Below the pieces are notes generated by a model. It worked only from the letters and a program-made list of their open reading frames with translations. It did not search any database and was not told the origin of the DNA. The translations under genes and the position numbers were made by a program. This document shows positions 9,669 to 17,694 of a stretch of DNA of 64,000 nucleotides, piece after piece; positions within the stretch are counted from its first letter, which is position 1, and the number at the start of each line of letters is the position of its first letter. The DNA comes from JAUWKC01 sp035527845 (GTDB lineage Bacteria > Planctomycetota > Phycisphaerae > Sedimentisphaerales > Anaerobacaceae), in the NCBI GenBank assembly GCA_035527845.1, contig DATKZT010000024.1, positions 35,628 through 99,627 on the forward strand, written 5' to 3'.

Positions 9669-10190
9669 CTATTCCTTCCTCGTCCCCGCTTCTTTCGCCA
9701 GCTTCTTCGAGGCCTGCTTGCGCTTCGACCTCGTCTCCTCCTTCAGCGACACCAGCTTCAACGCACCCGTCATACATGCCTCGACACACGCCGGCAGTTG
9801 GCCCTTCTCAAGCCGCTCGTAGCACATGTCGCACTTTATCGCCGCCCGCCCCCCAGCACCTATCTGCAGCACGCCGAAGGGGCAGATCAGCATACACAGC
9901 TTGCATCCGATGCAAAGCTCGCCGTCCACCACCACCGGCCCCTGCTCGCCTTTTCGCTGCAGAGCGCCCGTCGGACATATCTCGATACACGGCGCGGCCT
10001 CGCAGTGTCGGCACTGAATGGGAACGCCAAGCTCCCCGGCCGCCTCTACCGTCACCATAGGCTGGGGCCTCGGCGACTCCTCCGCCGCATCCTCCAGACT
10101 CTTTGATTTCGAATGCACCAGCGCACACGCTATTTCACAGCTCTTGCACGCCAGGCACCGCTCAATATTTACCGCTATCGTCTTGTCCAT
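9669..10190 (-). CDS. CooF-like four-cluster ferredoxin
   Basis: This is a soluble polyferredoxin of the HycB/CooF type, probably the electron carrier for CO dehydrogenase. Four Cys groups are visible in order: CLACKSCEIAC, CRHCEAAPCIEIC, CIGCKLCMLIC and CDMCYERLEKGQLPACVEAC, enough for four [4Fe-4S] clusters. The C-terminus is a Lys/Arg-rich tail. I chose the ATG at 10190 (MDKTIAVN) because GGAG lies seven bases upstream. A longer frame to 10301 exists but adds an unconserved-looking Cys/Arg-rich segment. It is the first gene of the CODH/ACS operon, with 13 bp to the next. Confidence 0.88.
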   Translation of the reverse strand: MDKTIAVNIERCLACKSCEIACALVHSKSKSLEDAAEESPRPQPMVTVEAAGELGVPIQCRHCEAAPCIEICPTGALQRKGEQGPVVVDGELCIGCKLCMLICPFGVLQIGAGGRAAIKCDMCYERLEKGQLPACVEACMTGALKLVSLKEETRSKRKQASKKLAKEAGTRKE

Positions 10191-10440
10191 ATCTTTGCTC
10201 CGGCACCTGTCGGGAGACCCTGCTGACCGGATTTCGCGGCGGCGGTCTCCTGTTCGTATCATGCCGCCGCCGGCAGGGCAAAGCGCTCGGCAACAGCACA
10301 CCTATAATCTGTCCGAATGTGTCCCCCCGGATAAATTCCGGAACCACCCGGCAATAATTCGACCGCAGCAGCCCTTTTCGACGCGTCGCTTTTTGTTGCA
10401 CGCCCACCATGGAGGCCCACTTTTATTATACGTTATTTAC
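10191..10440 (-). promoter_or_regulatory. Leader of the CODH/ACS operon with alternative hairpins
   Basis: The 5' region of the operon contains two inverted repeats that cannot form together. Hairpin A pairs 10264-10272 with 10237-10245 (nine G-C pairs, 18-base loop). Hairpin B pairs GGAGACC/GGTCTCC at 10244-10250 with 10213-10219. They share 10244-10245. Hairpin B ends about 20 bases upstream of the ferredoxin start and its ribosome binding site. This could be a regulatory leader, but no known riboswitch family could be assigned. A short AGGAGACC match to the cobalamin box was seen without the rest of that motif. Confidence 0.35.
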
Positions 10441-10500
10441 AGCAGAACGTTCCGAAGCTGCCGAAAGGGCGATTGTGCGCGGTTTGAACGATTCTGTCAA
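10425..10500 (-). promoter_or_regulatory. Candidate promoter elements for the CODH/ACS operon
   Basis: Two weak candidates read on the minus strand. One is a perfect TATAAT at 10430-10425 with no convincing -35 box. The other is a perfect TTGACA at 10500-10495 followed after 17 bases by CACAAT at 10477-10472. Either would give a leader of more than 200 nt before the ferredoxin gene. The region 10501-10750 holds no gene I can support. Its minus-strand frames are shadows or very short. Confidence 0.3.
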
Positions 10501-10750
10501 CTACTTTAACCTCAAAGCTGCCATCTTGGTGCGCTCTGGAGCTTTGCACCGCGGGAAATGGCCTTCGCTTGGGTCCTGATTCCACTTTTTTTGTCCCCCT
10601 AGGGCGAAATGATTTGTTTATCTGCATGCTCTTGGCATAATAATAGCGCAGGCAGAGCCGCGAGGACATAAAAAACGCCGGCAATTACCGCCTTGAAAGG
10701 GCGAACGAATGAATCATTGGATTTTCAGGCCGTGCCACTCCGGAAGATTC

Positions 10751-10779
10751 TTGACTTAGCAGCAAAGATGCCCTATTAG
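10751..10779 (+). promoter_or_regulatory. Sigma-70-like promoter of the Cus-like operon
   Basis: TTGACT at 10751-10756 and TATTAG at 10774-10779 are separated by 17 bases, and the start codon of the adaptor gene follows about 55 bases later. The spacing and sequence fit a housekeeping promoter. No clear metal-regulator dyad was identified. Confidence 0.5.
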
Positions 10780-10834
10780 AATCGAACATAAAACCTATAG
10801 GATTAGTATAGTAAGTCAGTAAATGAGGGCTAAT

Positions 10835-12772
10835 ATGCAGATGACGCCTCAAAAGCCGCGTTTCCGGGTCCGCTGGGGCCTGACCATTATCCTGATGGCC
10901 GCGGCCTTTATTGTTGGATTTGTCCTGCGAGGATGCTGGTCCCAACAACAAGCACCTGACGAAACCGGCCGGGAAACCGCCAACCAGCAGCCCCCTACCC
11001 ATGAGAAAGTAATCTGGACATGCTCGATGCACCCTCAAATCCGCCAGGACAAGCCCGGCAAGTGCCCGATTTGCTTCATGGACCTCGTTCCCGTTTCCAC
11101 AGGCCCGGTCGACATCGGCGAGAGACGGATTTCCTTCTCCGAAGCCGCCACAAAGCTGATGGAGATTGAGACCACACCCGTACAAAGGAAATTCGTTACC
11201 GCCCCCATCAGGATGGTCGGAAAAATCGACTACGATGAGACCCGCGTCAAGGACATCACCGCCTGGGTCCCCGGAAGAATCGACAGGCTCTATGTGGACT
11301 TCACCGGCATCACCGTCAACAAGGGCGACCACATGGTTTATCTGTACAGCCCCGAACTCTTGAGCGCTCAGGCCGAACTGCTCCAGGCCGCAAAGGCCGC
11401 AAAGAATCTGCCCGGCGGTTCCGAACTCATGAACAAATCCGTGATTGACAACCTCGAAGCCAGCAGAGAAAAACTCCGCCTGCTCGGCCTCAACCCGCAG
11501 CAGATTGCCGACATCGAAAAGACAGGCAGGCCCGTTGACCACCTCACTATTTATGCCCCCATAGGCGGTATCGTCATACAAAAGAACGCCACAGAGGGCA
11601 TGTACGTCCAGACCGGAACCAGAATCTACACGATTGCAGACCTCTCACAACTGTGGGTCAAGCTGGACGCCTACGAATCCGATATGGTGTGGGTCCGTTA
11701 TGGCCAGCAGGTCCAGTTCGAGGTCGAGGCCTACCCCGGCGAGCTTTTCACCGGCAGAATAAGCTTCATAGACCCCGTCCTCGACCCCAAGACCCGCACG
11801 GTAAAGCTCCGGGTTGATCTTCCCAACCCCGACGGCAGGCTAAAGCCCGACATGTTCGTACAGGCAGTCGTTCACGCAAAAATCGCACAGGGCGGCAAAG
11901 TCATGGACCCCGCTATGGCCGGCAAGTACATCTGCCCGATGCATCCGAGCATAGTAAAGGACGCCCCCGGCACGTGCGACATCTGCGGAATGGATTTAGT
12001 GACCACCGAGTCGCTCGGCTACGTAAAAGCCCGCGAACCCAACGAAGCGCCCCTGGTCATTCCCGCCTCGGCGCCACTGATCACCGGCAAAAGGGCCGTC
12101 GTTTACCTTCAGGTCCCCGACGCCAACAAGCCGACCTTCGAGGGCAGGCAGGTAGTGCTCGGACCGCGCGCAGGCGACTACTACATCGTCGACTCCGGAC
12201 TCCAGCAGGGCGATACCGTCGTAACAAAAGGAAATTTCAAGATCGATTCCGCCCTCCAGATTCAGGCGAAACCGAGCATGATGAGTGCCGGCGAGCCCCA
12301 GTTCGAGGCCCCTGATGAATTTCACCGCCAGTTCCGCCGCGTCATCGACGCCTATTTGCCCATCCAGCGGGCCCTTGCCGCTGACAACCTCGCCGAAGCC
12401 GCCAAAGCAGCCGGCGCCGCTCTGGGGCCTCTTTCGCAAGTCGATATGACCATCCTCTCCGAGGACGCCCATCAGTTCTGGATGAAAAAGAGTGACGCCA
12501 TAAAAACCTCCCTGCAGGCCGTCAACAAAGCAGCGGATATCGAAAACGCACGAAAGGCCTTCGAAACCCTCTCGGGCGAAGTTACCGCCGTAATGCAGCG
12601 ATTCGGTATCCGACCCGACAAGACGCTGTACCTGCTCCATTGCCCCATGGCCTTCGACAACAAGGGGGCCGATTGGCTCCAGGATAGCAAAGACACCAAG
12701 AATCCTTATTTCGGCGCCTCTATGCTGAAGTGCGGCTCGGTCGTACGCGAGTTTGCCAATAAGAACAGGTAG
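10835..12772 (+). CDS. CusB-like periplasmic adaptor of a heavy-metal RND efflux system
   Basis: This membrane-fusion protein would connect an RND pump to the outer membrane and receive metal ions. A single N-terminal hydrophobic helix (about residues 10-32) anchors it. Two small heavy-metal-binding domains are visible, the first around Cys63 (CSMHPQIRQDKPGKCPIC) and the second around Cys367 (CPMHPSIVKDAPGTCDIC). Between them lie the barrel-sandwich and alpha-hairpin of the adaptor fold. The C-terminal 170 residues form a helical DUF3347-like region ending with another Met/Cys-bearing block. The ATG at 10835 is preferred over 10823 because GAGG precedes it at good spacing. The pump gene is downstream. 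No outer-membrane channel gene is nearby. Confidence 0.9.
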   Translation: MQMTPQKPRFRVRWGLTIILMAAAFIVGFVLRGCWSQQQAPDETGRETANQQPPTHEKVIWTCSMHPQIRQDKPGKCPICFMDLVPVSTGPVDIGERRISFSEAATKLMEIETTPVQRKFVTAPIRMVGKIDYDETRVKDITAWVPGRIDRLYVDFTGITVNKGDHMVYLYSPELLSAQAELLQAAKAAKNLPGGSELMNKSVIDNLEASREKLRLLGLNPQQIADIEKTGRPVDHLTIYAPIGGIVIQKNATEGMYVQTGTRIYTIADLSQLWVKLDAYESDMVWVRYGQQVQFEVEAYPGELFTGRISFIDPVLDPKTRTVKLRVDLPNPDGRLKPDMFVQAVVHAKIAQGGKVMDPAMAGKYICPMHPSIVKDAPGTCDICGMDLVTTESLGYVKAREPNEAPLVIPASAPLITGKRAVVYLQVPDANKPTFEGRQVVLGPRAGDYYIVDSGLQQGDTVVTKGNFKIDSALQIQAKPSMMSAGEPQFEAPDEFHRQFRRVIDAYLPIQRALAADNLAEAAKAAGAALGPLSQVDMTILSEDAHQFWMKKSDAIKTSLQAVNKAADIENARKAFETLSGEVTAVMQRFGIRPDKTLYLLHCPMAFDNKGADWLQDSKDTKNPYFGASMLKCGSVVREFANKNR

Positions 12773-12819
12773 AACAGAACATTGTAAACACAGAGACACT
12801 TTTTTTAAGGAGCAAAATT

Positions 12820-13122
12820 ATGAACACAAAGAATGCAAAAATCGTGATGGTATTCCTGGCCGCCGGGCTTCTGCTCGTCGCACTTGCTGCACTAAATGGC
12901 TGCAAGAAGGAGCCCGCGCCCGCGGCCCCGCCCGTGTCTTCGGCGGTCGCCTTGACTCTACCCGAGCAGACAATCTGCCCCATAATGGGAAAACCGATAG
13001 ATAAAAATGTGTACACCGAATATAAGGGCAAGAAGGTCTATTTCTGCTGTCCGGGGTGCGAAGAGAAGTTCAAGGCCGAGCCGGAAAAGTACATTGCCAA
13101 GCTGCCCCAGTTCAAAAGCTGA
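12820..13122 (+). CDS. YHS-domain lipoprotein
   Basis: This is a 100-residue exported protein with a hydrophobic signal segment ending in LAALNGC, which suggests lipid attachment at Cys28. The mature part is a single YHS domain: TICPIMGKPI, then YKGKKVYFCCPGCEEKF, with four Cys placed to bind a metal ion. YHS domains of this type occur with copper/silver P-type ATPases and Cus systems. Located between the adaptor and the pump, it may act as a periplasmic metal chaperone or buffer. AGGAG precedes the start at 12820. Confidence 0.82.
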   Translation: MNTKNAKIVMVFLAAGLLLVALAALNGCKKEPAPAAPPVSSAVALTLPEQTICPIMGKPIDKNVYTEYKGKKVYFCCPGCEEKFKAEPEKYIAKLPQFKS

Positions 13123-13257
13123 GATTTGGCTGAGGCCGTCTAACAAAACCTGGATGCTTGTCAGTCTGCTGTCATTGCCGCAGAATTTGTCCGGGCGAAC
13201 GTAGGTGGCAGGAGTCCGGACGTACAACAATAAACTCTTGTCAGAACCTCTGAATAT

Positions 13258-16200
13258 ATGACTGAAGACGATGTAAAAAGCACACGCAAGCCCTCTCTGC
13301 TCGACAGCGTAATACGGTTCTGCCTCGAGAACAAGCTGGTCGTTGCGCTGCTTGTGATATTTGTCCTCGGCTGGGGCATTATGGTTGCGCCGTTCGACTG
13401 GGACCTCGGCGGCCTGCCCCGCAGCCCCGTACCCGTCGACGCAATTCCCGACATCGGCGAAAACCAGCAGATTGTCTTTACCGACTGGCCCGGACGCTCC
13501 CCGCAGGACGTACAGGACCAGATAACATACCCGCTCACCCTGTCGCTGCTCGGCATTCCCGACGTAAAGACTATTCGAAGCCAGTCCATGTTCGGTTTCT
13601 CCTCGATATATGTTATCTTCGGCGAAAAGGTCGATTTCGAAACCGCCCAGAACCGAATTGTCGCCAAGCTCAACAGCCTGCCCCCCGGCCTGATACCGGA
13701 AGGCGTGCAGCCCGCGCTGGGACCCTACGCCACCGCACTCGGACAGGTATTCTGGTACACCCTCGAAGGAAGAGACCCGAAGGGCAATCCGGCAGGGGGC
13801 TGGGACCTCGACGAGCTCCGATCCATCCAGGACTGGAATGTCCGTTATTCCCTGATGTCCGCCAACGGAATCGCCGAGGTTGCCTCCGTAGGGGGCTTCG
13901 TCAGGGAGTATCAGATAGACGTTGACCCCGATGCCATGCGCGCCTACAAGGTCGCGCTCGGCGACGTCTACAACGCCGTCAGAATGTCCAACGTCGATGT
14001 AGGCGCACGAACCATCGAGATCAACAAGGTCGAGTATGTCATTCGCGGCCTCGGATTCATCAAGAAGTTGTCCGACCTCGAAGAAACCGTCGTGAAGGTA
14101 AACGATAATGTCCCTGTTTACATCAAAGACATAGCAAACGTCTCCTTCGGCCCGGCCCTGCGAAGAGGCGCACTCGACAAGGGCGGCGCAGAGGCCGTCG
14201 GTGGCGTCGCCGTCGTTCGATACGGCTTCAATCCCCTCGACGCCATCAAGAACGTAAAAAAGAAAATTCAGGAAATCTCACCCGGACTCCCCAAAAAGAC
14301 CCTTGCCGACGGAACCGTCTCACAGGTCACCATTGTTCCCTTCTATGACCGCACCGGTCTTATTTACGAAACCCTCGGCACACTCAACACCGCGCTTACC
14401 GAGGAAATACTCGTCACCATCATAGTCGTTATCGTCCTCGTGCTGCACCTCAGAAGCTCACTGCTCATCAGCGGCCTGCTCCCACTGGCCGTGCTGATGG
14501 CCTTTATCGCCATGAAGATATTCGGCGTCGATGCCAACATCGTCGCACTTTCCGGAATCGCCATCGCCATCGGCACTATGGTCGATATGGGCATCGTAAT
14601 CTGCGAAAATATCCTCAGACATCTGGCTGAGGCAAAACCGGAAGACAACAGACTCGAGGTCGTTTTCAACGCCGCCAGCGAGGTCGGAAGCGCCGTCCTC
14701 ACCGCCGTCTCAACCACCATAGTCGGATTCCTGCCGGTCTTCACAATGACAGGCCCCGAGGGAAAGCTCTTCAAGCCCCTCGCCTTTACAAAAACCTTCG
14801 CACTGATCGCCTCCGTAATTGTCGCCATAACCATTATTCCCCCGGCCGCCCACATACTTTTTACCAAAAAAGTCGCCCTCAAAAAAGTAATGCGATACGT
14901 ATTGGCCGCCGCGCTTGCGCTGCTTGCCGTCACCGCCGGCATCTGGCTCACCTGGTGGATAGGCGCCGTCATCGCCGCCGTCGCCCTTTATCACCTCTTG
15001 AACGAACGCATCCCACAAAGACTTAAAGGACGCCTCCCTCTGCTGGCCAACATCCTCGCCATGATCGTCGTCGCCGTCATCCTCACCCGCCACTGGCTAC
15101 CGCTGGGCCCGGCAAGGGGCCTGCTGCGAAACCTCATATTTGTGGCACTGCTCATCGGCGGACTCCTCACCTTCTTCAAGATCTTTCAGGCCCTGTACCC
15201 GCGAATCTTAGCCTGGTGTCTTGCACACAAGATACTCTTTTTGTGCATACCGTTGACCGTCCTGCTCTTCGCTGCCATGATCTGGCTCGGTTTCCCAAAG
15301 GTATTCTCCTTCGTGCCAGGACCGCTAAGAGCAAATCGTCTCTGGTCCGCAGCCGCCCACGCCTTTCCCGGCCTCGGAAAAGAATTCATGCCCCCACTCG
15401 ACGAAGGCTCATATCTCTACATGCCCACAACCATGCCCCACGCCTCAATCGGAGAGTGCCTCGATATACTTCATAAGCAGGATATCGCCTTCAACTCCAT
15501 CCCCGAGATAGAGTCCGTCGTTGGAAAAATCGGCCGCGTCGAAAGCCCCCTCGACCCAGCCCCCATTTCAATGATTGAAACCGTAATAAATTACAAGTCC
15601 GAATACATACTCGACAAGGACGGTCATCGCGAACGTTTCAAATACGACAGCAAGGCCGCCCAATTCGTACGCGACCCCAACGGCGCCCTCATACCAGATG
15701 CCCGCGGCAGGCCTTACCGCCAATGGCGCGAACATATCAAAAACCCGGACGACATCTGGGATGAAATCGTAAAGGCCGGCCAAATCCCCGGAACCACCAG
15801 CGCACCGAGACTCCAGCCCATCGCCGCGAGAATCGTTATGCTCCAGAGCGGAATGCGAGCACCAATGGGAGTCAAGGTCAAAGGCCCCGACCTCGATACC
15901 ATCGAAAAAGTCGGCCTCGATATCGAACGCTTCCTCAAGCAGGTCCCCTCCGTCGAACCTTCCGCCGTCATTGCAGACAGAATCGTCGGAAAACCATATC
16001 TCGAGATAGAAATTGACCGCAATGCCATTGCCAGATATGGCCTCCACATCCGGGACGTCCAGAACGTTATCGAAGTCGCAATAGGCGGACAACGAATCAC
16101 AACCACCGTCGAGGGCCGCGAACGATACCCCGTCAGGGTCAGATACATGAGAGAGCTCCGGGATACCATCGAAACCCTCGGAAAAATCCTCGTCCCCGCC

Positions 16201-17055
16201 GCCGACGGCTCACAGATTCCGGTGATACAGCTCGCTGAAATTCGCTATGTCAGAGGACCACAGGCAATAAAGAGCGAGGACACCTTCCTTGTCGGCTACG
16301 TCGTATTCGACAAAAAGCCCGGCTACGCCGAGGTTGACGTCGTCCAGCAATGTCAAAGATTCTTAGAGGCAAAAATCGACAGCGGAGAATTTGTCCTGCC
16401 CGCAGGCGTCAGCTATGCCTTCGCCGGAAGCTATGAAAACCAAGTCCGCGCCCAAAAAACCCTCTCCATTGTCATACCGCTCGCCCTGTTCATCATTTTC
16501 ATGATTCTGTACTTCCAGTTCAAATCCACCGTAACCAGCCTCCTCGTCTTCTCCGGAATCATCGTCGCCTGGGCCGGAGGATTCCTCCTGATCTGGTTCT
16601 ACGCCCAGCCGTGGTTTCTGGATTTCAGCGTATTCGGCGTCAACATGCGAGAGCTTTTCCAGGTCCATCCCATCAATCTCAGCGTCGCCGTTTGGGTCGG
16701 CTTCCTCGCCCTTTTCGGAATTGCCTCCGACGACGGCGTCGTAATGTGCACCTATATCGAGCAGTCCTTCAGAAAAAGAGAACCCGATAACCGACCCGAT
16801 GTGCGAAAGGCCGTCATCGCCGCAGGTTCAAGAAGAATCAGACCCTGCCTCATGACCACCGCCACCACCATCCTGGCGCTCATACCGGTCCTGACCTCCA
16901 CCGGCCGCGGCTCCGACATCATGGTCCCTATGGCCATACCTTCCTTCGGCGGAATGAGCATAGAAATCATCACCATGCTCATCGTGCCCGTGCTCTATTC
17001 CGCCGTAAAGGAATTCAAATTGAGAATAAGACCCGCCGAACCGAAAAAAGACTGA
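13258..17055 (+). CDS. CusA/CzcA-type heavy-metal RND efflux pump, unusually long
   Basis: This inner-membrane proton-driven pump exports monovalent heavy metals or divalent cations from the periplasm. Family landmarks are DAIPDIGENQQIVFTDWPG near the N-terminus, GIAIAIGTMVDMGIVICEN in the fourth helix, and EFMPPLDEGSYLYMPTTMP in the second periplasmic half. At 1265 residues it is about 200 longer than usual. One extra block (about residues 540-700) adds several hydrophobic helices between the two halves, and a second hydrophilic insert follows IETVINYKSE near residue 780. Both are in frame and read as natural domains. Partner genes upstream are the adaptor and the YHS lipoprotein. The start at 13258 has only a weak ribosome binding site. 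Confidence 0.9.
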   Translation: MTEDDVKSTRKPSLLDSVIRFCLENKLVVALLVIFVLGWGIMVAPFDWDLGGLPRSPVPVDAIPDIGENQQIVFTDWPGRSPQDVQDQITYPLTLSLLGIPDVKTIRSQSMFGFSSIYVIFGEKVDFETAQNRIVAKLNSLPPGLIPEGVQPALGPYATALGQVFWYTLEGRDPKGNPAGGWDLDELRSIQDWNVRYSLMSANGIAEVASVGGFVREYQIDVDPDAMRAYKVALGDVYNAVRMSNVDVGARTIEINKVEYVIRGLGFIKKLSDLEETVVKVNDNVPVYIKDIANVSFGPALRRGALDKGGAEAVGGVAVVRYGFNPLDAIKNVKKKIQEISPGLPKKTLADGTVSQVTIVPFYDRTGLIYETLGTLNTALTEEILVTIIVVIVLVLHLRSSLLISGLLPLAVLMAFIAMKIFGVDANIVALSGIAIAIGTMVDMGIVICENILRHLAEAKPEDNRLEVVFNAASEVGSAVLTAVSTTIVGFLPVFTMTGPEGKLFKPLAFTKTFALIASVIVAITIIPPAAHILFTKKVALKKVMRYVLAAALALLAVTAGIWLTWWIGAVIAAVALYHLLNERIPQRLKGRLPLLANILAMIVVAVILTRHWLPLGPARGLLRNLIFVALLIGGLLTFFKIFQALYPRILAWCLAHKILFLCIPLTVLLFAAMIWLGFPKVFSFVPGPLRANRLWSAAAHAFPGLGKEFMPPLDEGSYLYMPTTMPHASIGECLDILHKQDIAFNSIPEIESVVGKIGRVESPLDPAPISMIETVINYKSEYILDKDGHRERFKYDSKAAQFVRDPNGALIPDARGRPYRQWREHIKNPDDIWDEIVKAGQIPGTTSAPRLQPIAARIVMLQSGMRAPMGVKVKGPDLDTIEKVGLDIERFLKQVPSVEPSAVIADRIVGKPYLEIEIDRNAIARYGLHIRDVQNVIEVAIGGQRITTTVEGRERYPVRVRYMRELRDTIETLGKILVPAADGSQIPVIQLAEIRYVRGPQAIKSEDTFLVGYVVFDKKPGYAEVDVVQQCQRFLEAKIDSGEFVLPAGVSYAFAGSYENQVRAQKTLSIVIPLALFIIFMILYFQFKSTVTSLLVFSGIIVAWAGGFLLIWFYAQPWFLDFSVFGVNMRELFQVHPINLSVAVWVGFLALFGIASDDGVVMCTYIEQSFRKREPDNRPDVRKAVIAAGSRRIRPCLMTTATTILALIPVLTSTGRGSDIMVPMAIPSFGGMSIEIITMLIVPVLYSAVKEFKLRIRPAEPKKD

Positions 17056-17152
17056 CATGCTTGACATACCGCCGCGCGGGTTATATGCTAATACAAAACC
17101 GGCCCATTATCAATGGGGGGCAAAAGCAAAGCCGCTTTTTAGGAGAACCAAA

Positions 17153-17638
17153 ATGGCAAACCCGATTAGAAAAAGATTATCGATATTGGCAATCCTGCTT
17201 CTCCTTGTTGGCTCCGCCTCGTTGGTGTACTCCCACTGCCAGATTCCCTGCGGCATCTACGACGACCCCGCACGCTTCGATACGATTGCCGAGAACATCA
17301 CCACTATCGAAAAATCTATGAAGCAGATAGTCGAGCTTTCCGCAAACCAAAAGCCCGACATGAACCAGATCGTCCGATGGGTGAACAACAAAGAAGAACA
17401 CGCCGACGATATAAGCCACATCATAACATATTACTTCATGGCACAGCGAATAAAGCCGGTCGAAGAAACCGATGCCGACGCTTACAGGAAATACGTCAAA
17501 AAACTGACGCTGCTCCATAAGATGCTTGTTTATTGCATGAAGTGCAAACAGACCACCGACCTGGCGAACGTCGAGATGCTGAAAACCTTGCTGTCCGAGT
17601 TTCGAACCGCCTATCTTGAGGATGGTCACACGCATTAG
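17153..17638 (+). CDS. sodN: Exported nickel superoxide dismutase
   Basis: This enzyme dismutates superoxide at a nickel ion. The Ni-hook HCQIPCGIY, the hallmark HCxxPCGxY motif, lies at residues 28-36. A hydrophobic signal peptide precedes it and ends VYS, so cleavage after Ser27 would free His28 as the new N-terminus. That exposes the amine, imidazole and both Cys (29, 33) needed for nickel. The rest is a four-helix-bundle-like sequence of about 134 mature residues with conserved blocks such as RWVNNKEEHADDI and LLHKMLVYCMKCKQ. The ATG at 17153 has AGGAG eight bases upstream. An upstream in-frame ATG (17057) lacks a good site and would spoil the signal peptide. It follows the RND pump gene by 97 bp. 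Confidence 0.92.
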   Translation: MANPIRKRLSILAILLLLVGSASLVYSHCQIPCGIYDDPARFDTIAENITTIEKSMKQIVELSANQKPDMNQIVRWVNNKEEHADDISHIITYYFMAQRIKPVEETDADAYRKYVKKLTLLHKMLVYCMKCKQTTDLANVEMLKTLLSEFRTAYLEDGHTH

Positions 17639-17694
17639 ACTTTTGGCTTGGCTGTCTCCGCAGACGCAGCCTGTATTGTTGTTCATTATGAAGA

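Noticed and set aside
8471..10060. Plus-strand frame of 529 codons
   Set aside because: It lies opposite the flavoprotein and ferredoxin genes, with Arg/Pro-rich composition typical of an antisense shadow.
10191..10272. Cobalamin riboswitch before the CODH/ACS operon
   Set aside because: Only an AGGAGACC match to the B12 box is present. The other conserved elements in the required order were not found.
10191..10301. Longer start of the CooF-like ferredoxin at 10301
   Set aside because: The added 37 residues are Arg/Cys-rich and unlike the family, and the ATG at 10190 has a good ribosome binding site.
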